DNA from: Thamnaconus septentrionalis
Lineage: Eukaryota; Chordata; Actinopteri; Tetraodontiformes; Monacanthidae
NCBI GenBank assembly: GCA_009823395.1
Contig: CM020510.1
Location: 9,003,273-9,067,272 of the forward strand
Length of the DNA: 64,000 nucleotides
Reading direction: 5' to 3'
The position numbers and the translations under genes were made by a program. Below are positions 13,901-28,171 of this stretch, in pieces. Under the pieces are notes generated by a model. That model made no database searches. It was not told where the DNA came from and saw only the letters and a list, made by a program, of their open reading frames with translations. The stretch's first letter is position 1; the number at the start of each line of letters is the position of its first letter.

Positions 13901-15268
13901 CCAGGATCTGTTCAAGTTCCTCTTCTATCAACAGGCTGCAAATTAAATGTGTCCTTTTTTACTGTGCTACTCCGATATGGTCTAAATGTAAATTATTACT
14001 CTGTATGTAAAGGCTGTGTGTCTGCCTCCCAGAGGCCCAGATAGTGTGTCTGAGAGCTGCATATTTATCCTTATCGTCGACCTCCGCAGTTAATAACAGG
14101 GGTCGCGATCTTTTGGAGTTCCGTTGCTTTTCATCACTGTTCTCTGCTTTAAACCTCTTTAAAGATCTTTGCAGGTCTGAGACGGCATTGTGTGCAACTC
14201 AGCACGCACACACATCAGTCCGCACAAAGCACGATGCCTCTTTCACATCTCCGACTTTTTCCCCGAGTCTGTTGGTTCCCCCCGTTGTCTTCCAGTGGTG
14301 GGGGGGGCAGAGCGGCGCCCCTCGAACCGAGTGGCCAAGAGGCATCGAGCCGACTCCCGCTGCTCCTTTGTGTGTGTGTAGTTTGTCTGTGTGTGTGTGT
14401 GTGTGTGTTGGCTTTCTCCTACCTTCTGCACCACTTCATCTCATTTCCACGCCTCCCTCTCTTTTTGACTCCTCTGTGAACCGTGCAGAAAGCGCCCGCT
14501 TCCTCGTTTCACGCCATCGCTACACCCCTCCCCCACCCCACAGCACCTTATCGTCGGACTGCGACGTGTTCCCGGTGGGGTTCACCAGTTCACTGCGCTC
14601 GCTCGCACTCACTTCGACTGAAAGGAATCTCATTTGAATAAGTTCACAAAGTAAACCTTCAAAATCAATTTTACCATTGAGGAGGGAGGGAAAAAATGAG
14701 TATTAAAAGTTACGCAATTAGACAACGGTTTCGTCCGAGCGGTGGGTGTGTTTGCGAAGACGCCGGCGTAATTATCGTGTTTTACCGCCTGGAGGCGTCA
14801 GGATTAGTGCCTCCGTCGGCTTCCTCTCCTCTTTCCTCGCCAATCAAGCCTCCTTTCATTCCCTCCGTATTGATCTCGTTTGGACAGTGAGCGCTGGAGG
14901 CCCGGTGTGGAGCTACATTAGCGGAATGGCAACTTCCAACGCGGGCTTCGGCGTCGACAGACATCCCCTGTCGTGTAAATGGGGGCCCGACACGACGCGC
15001 ACACATTTACCTTGCAAACGCATGTGAGCTGTTGCGTGAGGAGCCGTAAAATGCGACGGCGGTCGATAAACAGTCCCACCGGGAATCGACTGGGTACAAC
15101 ACACACTGCCAGGAACCGCAACAGCTTCTTGGGTTGGTGTCTCACAACTGGGTCTTGTAGTAGGTGATTCTCCTGCAAGAGTGTGTATGTGTGCATGAAT
15201 TTTCACATGGTGACATTTAAAGAATCTTCATATATTCCGGGAGTGTTTTCTCTCTCTCTCATTGTGTG

Positions 15269-15426
<158 letters not shown>

Positions 15427-18400
15427 GGCTGGGGTTTTAATTTTAATGATGAACTCACTGAAGTAGAGATGGTTCTAATTTGCCGTGGAACTCCCCGGTG
15501 ATCCGGCGTAATGGACTGAAAATGGGCTTCAAATTAAAGTGTGGGCCTCTCAAAATACAGGCAAAGGTGGACAGGTGCACAGTCGCAATTCAAAGGCGTG
15601 ATTCGTGTTTTTCAAAAATGATGCAACACTACGGAGAAGTTATCGTGATGGATCTAAAAACACGGCACCCGGGTGAATCTTCCTTCAGAAATGCACCTTG
15701 TAATTGCTGTTTTTGTTTGTTTCTCAGCCAATTCGAAAGCCGAGCCGTCCATCTAAGTCATAAAGTTATAAGTTTGCAGTTGTAGTGTTGAATGTTTTAA
15801 TTTTTTGCTCATTGACAGCGTCTTTTAAAAAAAAAATTAAAAAAATTACATTTTATTCCAGTGATAAACAGAAAAGTTTCAGTTCTCTCAACGTTGCCAG
15901 GCTTTTAAAAAAAAAAAAAAAAAAAATTGAGTTTGGATGGTAAACAGAAAAGACATTTTCCTGCCAGGCAAATTGTTTTTAAACAACAAGACATTTTCCT
16001 TTGTTTCCCGTCGTCTCTCTGTATTTTGTTTTTGCATAATTTCGCCTCATTTGCACGTCCAGTCCGCGGTTATTATAGCGGCGACAGAGATTTTAGTGTG
16101 ACTGTGCACCTTTGGTGTACCAACTCTCCCCAGTCTCTCTTTCCCTCTCTCTCTCTCTCCCACACTCTCTCTCACACACACTCTCCCTCGCGCTCTCTCT
16201 CTAACCGGTCTGTATTTTGCTCATGTACTTTGGTGGCTTTTCCCAGAGCAGCTTATTTGCTCAAGGACACATCACTTCCCACTTTGCCGGTCAGATTCTG
16301 TCGAAAAACCTTCGGGAATTTCACATCTGGCTTTTTGAGATTGCCAAAATCAGACCGAGCTGTTTAAAACCCAGGGCGAGAAATCCCAGGTTATGACTAT
16401 TTATTTGCCCTGATTAGTCCAGGGAGGGATTACCACATTGGGAGATAGAAGGGAAATAAACACTGGCAGGAAATTTACTGCATTTAGGGGGAAAAAATGT
16501 GTGGGCACAGTTTTTGCTGTGGGCTGTAACAGCCATTTACCCCTTTTAATGGCTATTTATTTGGATAAACACTGCAGAGCGGCATCAAAACAAAGTGTTG
16601 CTTGTTACTGACGGTCCCGCTGGCAGTGAAGCGATCTGATTGGCCCATCCCGAACGCTACGTCTTTTTAGAGTGGCCTCATTTTTTCAACATTGACTTTT
16701 GCTACTTTTCTCCCATATAAACATGTATAATAAAACCGGTGTGTGAAAAATTCCATTTCAGTTTCAGGTTATCGCTGCACAATGGTGTCTTTTTTCATTT
16801 TAAAATTTTTCTTTAAAAATATAAAATTAAAAATGCTAGTGTTGCATTCCCAGTGTGCATCCCGTGTCTTTAAAATTGGCAACAACAGGGAAAATTGTGT
16901 TTTGTGTCCCCAGCATTAGACAACCTAGATGTCACTCTCAGTCAAAGCAGATGGAACAGTAATGAGTCGTAGAGCCGAGCTTCAGTCACAATGCTGCTAT
17001 TAAGTAACTTTAGATAATAATTTTTTGTGAGTTTGTTTTTTTTTTTCCCAAATGAGGTCTTCACTTGATCACAGTTTCTATTTCTGCTATCAATGGCCTG
17101 GGCTCTTAGAATGGCTGCATTAGTGAAAAATATAATCAGTCTTTTAGTGCAGGAGCTGAATAGATGAAGGGAAGGTGAAGTGAAAAATCGCTGTTGCTCA
17201 AAAACTGGTCATGAATGAGACGCAGTGCGAGCTTCAGAATGTTTAGAATGTACCAGCGAGTAAACACTCTGTCTGCCTGTGTTGTCATGTGTTTGCAAAA
17301 GCTGTTTTTTCAAATTAAAACAAACACAGTTTTTGTGTTTGTTTTCATTTCAGGCCTCTGACTGGAATTACGTTTTTTTTTTTCTCATTATTTTTCCCAG
17401 TTTGTTTCAGTACATCTAAAGCATTTTGGGTTTTTGTTTTTTGGGTTTGTTTTTTTCCCTTGATATTTGAACTACTCGATCCACCAGAAACCAACCAGAA
17501 AATAGGTAGTTGTGTTTTTTTTAATTAATAAATAAATAAATAAACAGCACTATCAGTGTTTTTACTGGAAAAAACTTTGGTGAGTTCCCAAGTGTGTTTT
17601 ATGAGCCTCATTCATCTTAAAGGTCCATTGCTCTAAGGCACAGAAGCATATGGGGTTGAGAGAGTGAGAGAGTGCACCCTGCAAACATGTTTGTGTGAAC
17701 AAGTCGGTCAGACAATGCTGATCCAGTACGTCCCGTTCAGACAGAAACACCTACGTTAACAAAGGATTTGTTTTTTGTTGATTGCTATTCCAAATGATGG
17801 CTGTGTAATCACTTGTTTTGACCCTCTCCTGCCTGATTGGACCAAAATTATCCTCAATTACCCCGTCAAAGCCGACGTGACCGAACTGTGAAACTCGAAG
17901 GCCGAGGCACCGCGGCGATTAGACGAACCTCGACGTCCGAGTTTCCTTCGGCTGGAAACTTGAGCCAGAATTTCTTCTGCTTGTAGTTGTGTCTGTGAAA
18001 ACTGCTGCTGCTTCCACCCAGTAGGTTCCACTTCTTCATCCTTTTATTTGCATTAGTTTGTTTCACAGCCCCCATGAAATGCTTTTGGCCAAATTTTTCT
18101 GCATTCTTCTTGATACCATGAACAACCAAACTTTACCAAATCACAAATCTAGATTTTATTTATTACATAGTGATAAGCAACAATTACTTTAATTATTAAT
18201 GAATGGATTAGCACTAGAAACAATGTGCAGCTGAGCAGAGTAAAGACAAAGCAAAGATCCCAACTCGCACCCTCGTTGAAACTAATAGAAAAGCCTATTT
18301 TTTTTAATGCATGCAGGCCTCAACAAAAGAAGGAATAATTTGGGGGAAAGGGCCACCAAGACATTTTCAACTTTGCCACTGTCTGCTTCACTTGGCTTTG

Positions 18401-19150
18401 TGCTGCATCAGCTCAAAGCCTCAGCGCGTCCCAATAAAGTTGAGTGGCTGTCTCGGCCTCAATGTTCTGACAACACGTGGGCAGAATCAATCAACGCTTC
18501 CAATCAGGCCTAATGGAAGATGGTGTTCAGCTAAATAAAACACTGGCCTGTTGGTTGTGCGATGCCTTTGTGTTTGGGCGTGTGTGTGTGTGTAATTTGC
18601 TGGGGACCACAGTCATTTGAATGGTCCCCTTTTAATGAGACAGACAAGTTGTTCTCACAGGTATTTTCTGTGGGTTGCGTCAAGCTTCTCGATGCCTTCT
18701 GGATACCAGATCTGAATGTGAAATAAATCCTAAGGATTTTGGGAAAACTGACCTGCAAGGTTTTGCAAGCGTAGCATCCATGCTAACCATTAGAAGAAGC
18801 GAGTTGGTAATGGAATCTATAGATAAAATAACAATATTGATTGAGGAAAAATACAGACAACATCAAAAAGGAAGTGAGACACTTGTTGGATTTAAAAGAG
18901 AGACGATTTGTTATCTGCACAATATAGCAGTAAAATAGGCAAAACCAATTTCCACTAATCAATGAATGATATGGCAATGTTAAATGTAAATAATGCTGAT
19001 AATGATAAGATTGACAATATAAAAAAAAAACATTGTGTTATTGGTTGTTAGTAGAAATTCAGATCCAGAAGCATTAAAGTTCCCTGACAACCTCTAAAAA
19101 TTGTGTCTGGTGACTCTCTGGGTTTTCATTCCTGCAGTCAGTCCAGTCAC

Positions 19151-19151
<1 letters not shown>

Positions 19152-19209
<58 letters not shown>

Positions 19210-19210
19210 C
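19152..19210 (+). repeat. (TG)n microsatellite ending in GCGCGCAC
   Basis: About 52 bp of TG followed by GCGCGCAC, an alternating purine-pyrimidine tract able to adopt Z-DNA. Confidence 0.95.
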
Positions 19211-22200
19211 GCTGTGTAGGAATCAACACCTCGGTGGTTTGAGGCACTGAAATACTTTGTCTTGACTCATTGCATTTTTTATGAGTAAAATAATAACTTC
19301 ACGACAGCCAGAGGGACTGACTGACTTTATCAGATCATGAGGGGTTTCTTTGCAGCGTCTTTGTATGTTGCTGTTGAAGAAATTTGCCATTAAACCAGTC
19401 CATCTACTCAACAATACTCAGAACGCTGAAACAGAACGTTTCAAGAGTTTGAGAGGTGAAATAAATCTTCTTTCTTGTCCATACTTGGCTGCTCCGTCTG
19501 CTTTTTCAGCCTGAGGCCATTGCGACTGATCCAGTGAGGGTTGCTTCAGTCTTGCAGCTTGATTCCAGTGCACTTGTTTATTTTTCTTGCCTCTCATAAA
19601 TCAGAATTAACACAGAGAGCCCAATTTTTTTTCTGAGAACATGAACTCTTTCTTAATAGCAAGTCATTTTGCCCATCATTAACCCACTAATAATAGACAT
19701 TTTTAAAAAAAAAATGTATCTTCACTCTTGCGCTGTAAATGATCGCATAAAAATAAACATAAGTACGTTAAATTGTCCCGTGTGGTGGTTCCCCTCCATG
19801 TGGCACATGATTTTCTGCAGCACTGATGTTCCACGGCAATTAAAACCAGGTCGTTAGTGTTCATGTCAATTAGTAAGTTTCCATTAAGTTTTTTAATGCC
19901 TATTTTGAAGAATGTCTTGAGTTAGAAAATTTATTAAAACTGCAAAATTCAAAAGGGAAAAGTTTGTACACGTGCTTTAATTGGTTTTTGTTTATTTAGA
20001 ACACAGGTGAGGTTCAAAATGTTGACACTAGTTCCTGTAATCTTCTTGCACCTGTGTTTTTTTTTCTTTTCAGTTTTTGTTGAAGTTCAACAAATGCGGT
20101 TTGTGAAATAAAATGCTTATTTATTCAATCTGCCTCATTTGCCTCAATTTTGCTTTGCAGTGAAAAAAAATATAGATATATTTTTATTAGGCTGCCTCCA
20201 ATTTTAAATGTTGTCACTGCTTCCAAATGCTGATAGACTGAGATGATTTAGAATAAATTAAGTCTAAATGCACAATATTTAGACTTATAAAGTAAATATT
20301 TATGCAATGCAAGATTCAACTTTTGGTGTTTTAGTCACAAAAAGATCAAAGTCACGTTGTTACACCGGCTGACTTTCAAACTGGCAACCCTGGTGCTCCA
20401 AGTTCAATTATTCATCTCTACGTACGAAGCAGCGCTACGTTCGGCACCGTGGCTAAATACTGACGCCTAATTAGCAAATGAAAAGAACTTCTGCCGTGTC
20501 CCACAAATCACACATGCTGTCTTTCATTTCCTTACTTTCCCCTCTTTGGCACCTCATCATACTCACTTTAATGGAAAGTTGTCCACTCAAACTGTGATCG
20601 TAAGGGGCCAAAGGTCTAACAACCCCATCCTCCATCTCGTAGTCCATTACGCAGGATGCGACGATGTAACCTGGCTCCCATGTTTGCTCATATCTTGTCA
20701 ATGATGTCATATTCTGGCTGTGGATGCGGCGGAGCCGACGCTGCCAAAAACTGTAAAGATGTCTGGGAAGGACACGTCCAAGCATCCTCTGCCAGAGGAG
20801 ACTAGAGGAAGTGTCCCTTCCCTTCTCCGCTGCTTGGAGAGCCTACAGCAGGATGGCACCGGCGGAGGAGTTGGAGGAAACTTCAGATTTAATGACGCCG
20901 CTCCAAAAAAATGTCACAATATGCTTGAAGCTAAATTTGTCGATTCACGCTAAATAATTTATTATATTCTATCAGAATTTGCAAAAAATAAAAATAAAAA
21001 TATGATTTACAGCAGCTTATAAATATACCATAAAAGCATCAAACATAATCGTAAACATAGAAATGTGTTTCTTGCTGCAGGTTAGCTTCGCTTCCGAGAG
21101 ACCACAAAGCCTGGAACCTAGCAATACAATTCATCTGTCTGTCTATCGGTCTATCTGTCGATCTGTCTATCTATCAGCTATGGCTAACTAGCTAGCTATT
21201 TAGCTATCTGATTCTCACGCTGTGTTAGCTTACATAGAACTATTTTTTTCATTTGGTTTCATGCCGAAAGATGGTTTTCATGGGCCTTTGAGCAGAGTTG
21301 CTGCAGTTGGTGAGAAATACATCATCATCGTCCTCAGCGCACACTTCAGCTGTAACGCTCACAAACAAAAGAGCCGTGGCCCCTCGTCTTCCTCCCTCTC
21401 GGCTTCCGGCAGGCGATCTGATTGTGATTGAATGTGCGTGATTTTTGCTCTCCGCTGTAAGTGGTCACGCTCCAGTGGCGCTGTTTTGCCACTGGAAATG
21501 CATGAATACTCAAACACACTCGACTCCCGGATAGATGCGTTCGCCCGGGCCGGCTGTGGAGTGAGTCGGCGAGCTCGCTGGTCCGTGGTAATAACCGCAG
21601 CTCCTCGATGCTCAGCGGCAGATTGCTGCTGCTGCTGCTGCAGCAGTGTGGCTTTTGTCCCCAGCATTACACACACACACACACGTACGCGCGCTGCTGC
21701 AACTTTTTCAACCTATTGCCCGAGTCCTTCAGCTATCTCTCGCTCTGCATCGGCTGTAACAGTAGTTTTCATTTTCCTGAGAATTGGAAACTGAGGAGGA
21801 GGAGGTGATGAGGAGGAGGACGACAACAGCTTGATGTTCCCCAGAGGAAGCGTTCAACGGCTAGACGGATGAGTTTGAGGACACAAAGACATGTTCAGGA
21901 AAAGAGAATGCAGTAAGAAACTGGGTGCCTCTATGATTATGCGTCACTGGTTGTCATTCGTGAGGTCAAACTGAAGCTTTAAGTCCCAGTCGGGGCCATC
22001 AACGCTGTCTATTAATTCATATTTTAGCGTTTTGGGCGACTGGGTGCCAATTTTATTTTTATCCAGCAACCTTTTTTTTTTTTTTTTTTTAAGTGTCAGA
22101 GCTCTTCATGATGGTGTGCAACTTCAAATCCCTTCATCTGCAGAAAAGACGGATCACTTTGTCCGCCAGCCAAGATTGAACAAAGTTAAATGACACGATA

Positions 22201-23584
22201 TTGATCGACCCCGGGGAGAATGGCTCCCTGCTTTTACCGGCTGGAGAGAGGAGTTTGGAATTTGATCCTAAAATCTCCCTTCTTTGGTGCTCATGCTGCT
22301 GTTTTTTTTTTTTTTTCCTTTTTATTTCCTTTGTTGACTGCTTTGTCAATCGCTGTAGCCGCCAGTGATGTTTTTAATTAAGTAACATACAATTATTTTC
22401 TCTCTGCCATTTCTTTTCTCTGTTGAATATGCTCAAATGCTTTTTTTTTTTTTTTTGAGAAGGATTGTGACACCGTCAGAGAGTCTGATGAACCAACTGT
22501 CATTTCTTATTTCAAACCGGAGTCTATAAAACAGGAGAGGTTGAAAAGAAGCAGTCTAAAGTGTAGTTCCCTGTAGTTGAGCTTCCAGCCTGCAGCCTCG
22601 ATGCTGCTGGTGGTGACGAGGGGCCGAGGTGCCAGCAGTAATTGAGGGGAAATATTAGTGAATTTTGGCATAATTATCCCATATTTCCAAGTTTTCCCAC
22701 AGTCCGTTAAAGCCTCATTGATCAAATGCGACAATCTTGCAAACGATGCAAACTAAACACAGAACAAAGAGCAATATTTGTATATGGTGACCTATATCAA
22801 GCAAATAGGTCTGCACGAAATGCAAATAAATAAATGTTGTAAATGCAAATTTTTTTGGAAAAAATATGTAAATGTTTTGCCGCGTGTCTGATTAATGTCT
22901 TCTGGGTCACAAGGTGGTTACCCTCAGCCACACCTGTGGTTCAATGCATGCACACATTGAATCGATGAATACAGGAAGTAGCCATGGTTTACCGTTTGGT
23001 ACATGCAGGGGACACATTAAAGACTGTTTTTCCCAACGGTGTTTGAATCCGCCCGCACGACTTCCTGCTGGCAGGCAGTGAGGTGTTATAGCGGCTGATG
23101 ACAAATTACAGAGGCGAGGAAGTCGAAAACCCATCCAGTCCTGGTGGCAGCTCCCATTTTCAAAAGCAGCTCCAATCCACCGTAATTAAGGCACAACAAA
23201 GCAAAAGCTGTCAAGTCATTACGGAGAATAATAAAACTCACATCAGAGCGTCACTCTCGCAAATGCCAGGCAACTTCCAGGCGCCAATCCGGGATCACGC
23301 AGCCAATCCGCTCCTCCTCCAGCGGGTGGGGTGGGGGGGGTGGTTACGACGGATCTTTGGGCGGAGTCCCATCTGCTCGGATTTGCTGTCTCGCGGTCTT
23401 CTGTCGCGATCCGAGGATTGTGATAGATGAGAGGATAAGGAGGTAATAGGTTGGCGCGACGCTGCGTAATTAAAAACTGGAGGAAAGCAAAACAAGGAGG
23501 AACTTTATTAAAGTCAACAGAATAGAAATAGTTTTCTCAGTATGACTTTGTTATTAATTGCACAGTAATTGCGTACTTTAAATT

Positions 23585-23652
23585 GTGGGCAGGTGGTGCC
23601 TCATAGCGAGAAGGTTGTGGGTTCAATTTCTGGGCCTCTGTGTTTGTCCAGA
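23585..23652 (+). repeat. Fragment of a tRNA-like interspersed repeat
   Basis: The string GCAGGTGGTGCCTCATAGCG, then AAGGTTGTGGGTTCAATTTC and TGGGCCTCTGTGT resembles a fish repeat whose consensus contains 'cctcacagc.agaaggt..tgggttc.a.tcc'. GGTTCAATTTC resembles an RNA polymerase III B box. It is only about 70 bp and decayed, so it is not a tRNA gene. Confidence 0.5.
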
Positions 23653-24036
23653 GTGCAACCAAAATGTTAAAAGCTCTTTGCTAATAGTCAAATGTAAAAA
23701 TAAAGGAAAAGAATGTTTGGCAATAACAGAGCAAATATTTCTCAGCAGCCATTTGGGAAAAATTGAAGCAACAAACCAGGAACAACATGACAAGTGGGGG
23801 GAGGAGGCGGGGAAGGGTGGGGCATGACCCCTGGGAGCCAATACAATTTAATTATAGCTGCAATCAATTTGATTTATAGACACACACACAGAGACACACA
23901 CACACACACACAAAGCAATGTCATCAGTGTATTTCAATATGGATTTAAGTTGGTTTTGTTTGTTTTTATGAGTTTGACACATTTGAAGAAAAAAAAAGCA
24001 GTTCTTCTGGCTCCATTTTGTTGAAGGCTAAAGAGA

Positions 24037-24038
24037 TA

Positions 24039-24083
<45 letters not shown>

Positions 24084-24159
24084 TCACACAGACTCACACA
24101 CCTTTATAAAAACATACAGCTCTGCCAAAAAAAGGAAAACACAGTCTCATGGATTGATT

Positions 24160-24198
<39 letters not shown>

Positions 24199-24222
24199 GC
24201 CCACACACACACTCTAGTGAGG
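24037..24222 (+). repeat. Cluster of (AC)n arrays
   Basis: AC arrays at 24042-24081 and 24161-24194, with shorter interrupted CA runs around 24085-24102 and 24201-24211. A separate TG array follows at 24571-24598. Confidence 0.9.
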
Positions 24223-24734
24223 GGTAATGTAATCTTGCCCCAGCTGCTGTCTTCATCAGACCCATGTAACGGGAAACTGCTATTTATGTTTTTCAAAAAA
24301 AGATGGATTGTGTGGCAGCGCAGGAGGAGGCCGTGAGGAGGTTACAGCCCTGAACTGACGCCACTCAGCCTGTCAGGCCTGGGAGGGTGAGGAGAGGGTG
24401 AAGGGCCAATGGAAGAGAAGTGTGTGTGTGGGAGGTGGGTGGTAGGGTGGTTGGATAAACTGTGATGATTGCACATGGAAAGGTGCAGCGATGAGAGGAG
24501 GTGAAGATTAAACAGAGAGTGAGGGTTTGTGTTTTCCTTATGCTTTCATGTTGGTTTTACTCCTCAAGAATGTGTGTGTGTGTGTGTGTGTGTGTGTGCC
24601 ATGTGTGAGTGTGTCCTCGTAGTGCGGGCTGATGTGCAACAAGGCCATTACATGGAGGAAATCCCTCCCAGAGGGAAGTGCAGCGAGTAAAGGAATTCAC
24701 AAGTGTGTCACTGTTGACACTGTGTGACTGTTGC

Positions 24735-24736
<2 letters not shown>

Positions 24737-24783
<47 letters not shown>

Positions 24784-24833
24784 GATGATAATGAATACAG
24801 GGAGACACACTGCCATGGTCAGCCAGCTGCTAT

Positions 24834-24905
<72 letters not shown>
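24737..24905 (+). repeat. Opposed (AC)n and (GT)n arrays, hairpin-capable
   Basis: AC at 24737-24781 and GT at 24838-24905, separated by about 56 bp that includes GAATACAGGGAGACACACTG. A transcript of either strand could pair the two arrays into a stem of about 40 bp. Confidence 0.93.
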
Positions 24906-24907
<2 letters not shown>

Positions 24908-26435
24908 CTTGTGCTCTTCACAGGTTCTTGGGTTTCCATAGCTGGCCAGAACACAGATGGTCCGACTCCAAAAACTTTTTCATGTGTCCCAGTAAAACCA
25001 ACTGGCCAGGACTGATAGTTAATAAAAGATAAATCAATAAAAAATTTCGCTGGTCTTTGAAAGTGGTTGCCGTAAAACCAGACAGCCTTTGATTTGGCTT
25101 TGAAATCCTCACGTTCTGAATGTGTTTTTAATGATTTATTGGTTTTATGGGCGTCATGATGTTGTGGGTTCAGCCGGTTCATGCAAACAAAAGTGTCCTG
25201 GTGGTCGTGATAGGTTGTCGTGACCTTCAGAGAGCAGGGAGCTACAGTTAGCATCATCCTTAGCACTGCTTGCTTATTCTGAAGATCCAGTGGTGCAGGG
25301 AGCTTGTCGTGTGCTGAGTGACAGAGTTTTGAAATCTGATGTGGAAATATTTTTGGTGCTTTGAGAATAAAAAAAGAAAAAAGCGATGAACAGGTTGCAA
25401 ACAATATCCCACTACTGCTGGACTTGAACTAATCTTCTCGTCAATAGTTTTTTTTTTTTATTGTTTCGTTTTGTTTCGTCGCTGGTCAATAAGCCGCTGC
25501 AGACTCTGAGGCTGCGTGAGATGGAGCAAAAATTTGCGGCCCTCTTTTGTCATGACTTAGTTTTTTGTGATTCTGAAGAATCAAGAAGAGAGAAAGTCGC
25601 CTTTTCCTTTAGCGGAGCTCAGACTTTTGTTCTGCTGTCCCGAGGCTGATGAAAGATCCTGCTCTCAATAGCAGCCACTCCCTCCACCCCCTCCAACCAC
25701 CCTTACCACCACCTCCACCACCTACTTTCCCTAAAAGCATCAAAGTAACGCCGAACAGAAGCAGTTGGACTAATTTCTCTCCGGAGCTCCGCCGGCTCTT
25801 TTTCGCCTTCCGGTGTTTGTATCTATAACACGTTCAGCATTTCTCTCCCTCCTGTTGGAGTTTCCCCCTGGAAGCCTCGTTTCACAGTCGGCTCGCGCTG
25901 CCGTCGAACGACTGGCCGCCGCTCACTCTGGCGTGAGGACACACGCTCCGCAGAGCGGCGGGCGGCCAGGTGGGTTGCCATGGACACTGCAACATCCAAA
26001 CTGATGAATGGTTTTGTCAGGTTGTTTTGTTTGTTTTCCGCGCCGGGGTGAATGTAAAATCTGTTCCCTCCGATAAAAAGTCTTTAGGGCTGTTTTTCTG
26101 AACAGGTTATCTTGTTTGTGCTGCTCGCTGTTTGACCAGCTTTACTGCCTCGGAACGGTGGAACACAAGCCGGCAGGATTTGTAAGGACACCATTAGGAA
26201 AACTTTTGAAACTATTGTGTGCAAATTAATGGCAGCGATGTTTTGTATCAGCAGGCTGAACACTTTGATTTAAGTATTTAGTATTGGGGAAACCATATTA
26301 ATAAATTGCGTTTTATAAAATATGTAGATATTATTAATAAAATAATATATATAACTTGTACAAATCAACAAGTAGAGGAATAAAGGGCAAAACTGTCAGT
26401 TTGACTAGTTAGCAATAGCAAGAGGCTTCCTCTTA

Positions 26436-26485
26436 TATAGAATAGAATAGATGTACTTAAATAATCCCAACTTGGGAAACTATGG
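26436..26485 (+). repeat. Retroelement 3' tail-like fragment
   Basis: TATAGAATAGAATAGATGTA followed by CTTAAATAATCCCAACTTGG and GAAACTATGG resembles a common fish motif, a short AATAG array followed by 'tactttattaatccca..tgggaaattatgg'. It is thought to be the tail of a non-LTR element. Only about 50 bp is present. Confidence 0.4.
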
Positions 26486-27289
26486 TCAGAGGGGTACGAC
26501 ACTCCTCACCAAGAACTGGTGAACCACTGCCCTGTTTAGTTTCACTCGGTCATCAAACAAAAATACCCTTCCCATCGAGAAAAGCCATTGTGCCCTTTTT
26601 TTCTTCTCTCAATGTAAAATTGCCGTCCAGCTCTGAAACTGCCGTCGTCACTGCAGCAGCACCCACGCTAATCTCTTTAGCAGCGGCTAAGGCAGTCACG
26701 ATCTTTTGATTCAACTTCTTCTCTGTTTCTTTACACACAGGGACTGAGTGCAGACTGGAGCTTTTTCTTAAGACAGTTACAAGCACAATTATACAACTGA
26801 AATCTCAGCCATGCGGGTTAAGCTGGCGTGAATGAAAACTGCATTAAACCCCCGCCGCCGCCGCCGTCTTCACGGTTATTGCCGCTCTCACGCTGAGGAT
26901 GGATAATCAGATGTTGAAGCACTTGCAGTTAAGGTCTCACCAATGTTCAGACAAGTGAAGGCGTCATTGAGCGCCGTGCTGTGTAAAACCGACCACAACA
27001 GTGACGGTTAATTATTTTGTGTTTATTGACATTTTTTTTAGCACCCACTGCGGCGTTGACGCTCGGCGAGGTATTTATTCCTGTTTTGCGTTTTTAATTT
27101 CTCTTCTTCCGCTGCAGTACATTCAGTCCCTGTTATGGACTAAAAAGCAGATTGAATCATTGGATTGTGTCCGTTGTCTGTCGGGCCATGTTTGAAAATG
27201 AATTTTGAAACTTTTGAGAGTCCTATGTAGAACGTTTGTAGGGATCCATCATTCACTGGAGTGCTAATGCAGATCACAGCCAGACTCAC

Positions 27290-27380
27290 ATCTACAGACC
27301 ATTTCGAATTCGCAATAAGCCTAATTAGCTTGGAGCATGTGTTTGGACTGCGGGATCCACACAGAAAGGCCCCAGTTGGA
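27290..27380 (-). repeat. Second fragment of the same tRNA-like repeat family, inverted
   Basis: GTGTTTGGACTGCGGGATCC followed by ACACAGAAAGGCCCC matches, in reverse orientation, the downstream part of the family seen at 23585 ('ggcc.tttctgtgtgga' and the 'cagtccaaa.acatgc' segment). The usual stretch between GCGGGA and TCCACACAG is missing, so the copy is internally deleted. Confidence 0.5.
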
Positions 27381-27943
27381 AATTGGTGGTTAGTGCAGCT
27401 GCTATGAGGGAGCAGTGGGCTACCAGAGATCCAGAGAAGTTATTGTTTGGTAGCTTCACCTACGCTGGTAGGTTTGCTGACTGAAAAAATGTCTCTTACA
27501 ATTGAAACTGCAACTTCAAGCCCATTTTACAAATCAGATGTCCATTTTTTGCTGCTTTCTACAAAAGCAAAAAAGTTTAGTTTGGTCCAGATGGGCCAAA
27601 CTAAAACACATGCAAAGTGACTTTCATCATGTTTTTGGCTTTTTGATGGCGTCCACTTATCTGTGTTAACTTTTAGTGACGCAGGGCCGGCTTAATTAAG
27701 TCAAAAGGACAAAGTTGCTGTGCCTGGCCTTCACTGATTACTGCACATAGAAGCATTTTTTTTTTTTTTTCCCCTCCCATTTAGAAACAACTTTCTTTCT
27801 ACTTAACTGCAAATGCGTGACTGTGGTGCCGTCTTGGCGTTGGAGCAGGTTGAGTCTTTGCTCTGGTTCCTCTACTTGTCCCACTGGGCTCTTTAAGAGG
27901 CTCAAGACTTACACTGCCACGAGCCAAAGAGGAATACACACAT

Positions 27944-27944
<1 letters not shown>

Positions 27945-27976
<32 letters not shown>

Positions 27977-28171
27977 ACAGTGGCGATAAGGAGCTATGCT
28001 TAAGGGTACTTGAGCTTTCCCCACTTCAACACTTGTTTATGGGCTGTAAGCACACAGAGTCCAGTAGTTGGGCTCTGTATTGTTCAGAAAAAAAAAAAAA
28101 AAAAACATGCAAGAGGAAACTGAGAAGTGTAAGCAAACGCACCTACACACACACACACACACACACACACA
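27945..28171 (+). repeat. Two (CA)n arrays and an A run
   Basis: CA at about 27948-27974 and 28146-28171, with an A run at 28087-28105 between them. No gene signal between the arrays. Confidence 0.85.

Noticed and set aside
24697..25404. 235-codon minus-strand frame
   Set aside because: Mostly His-Thr and Cys-Val repeats read from AC/GT arrays; no conserved segment.
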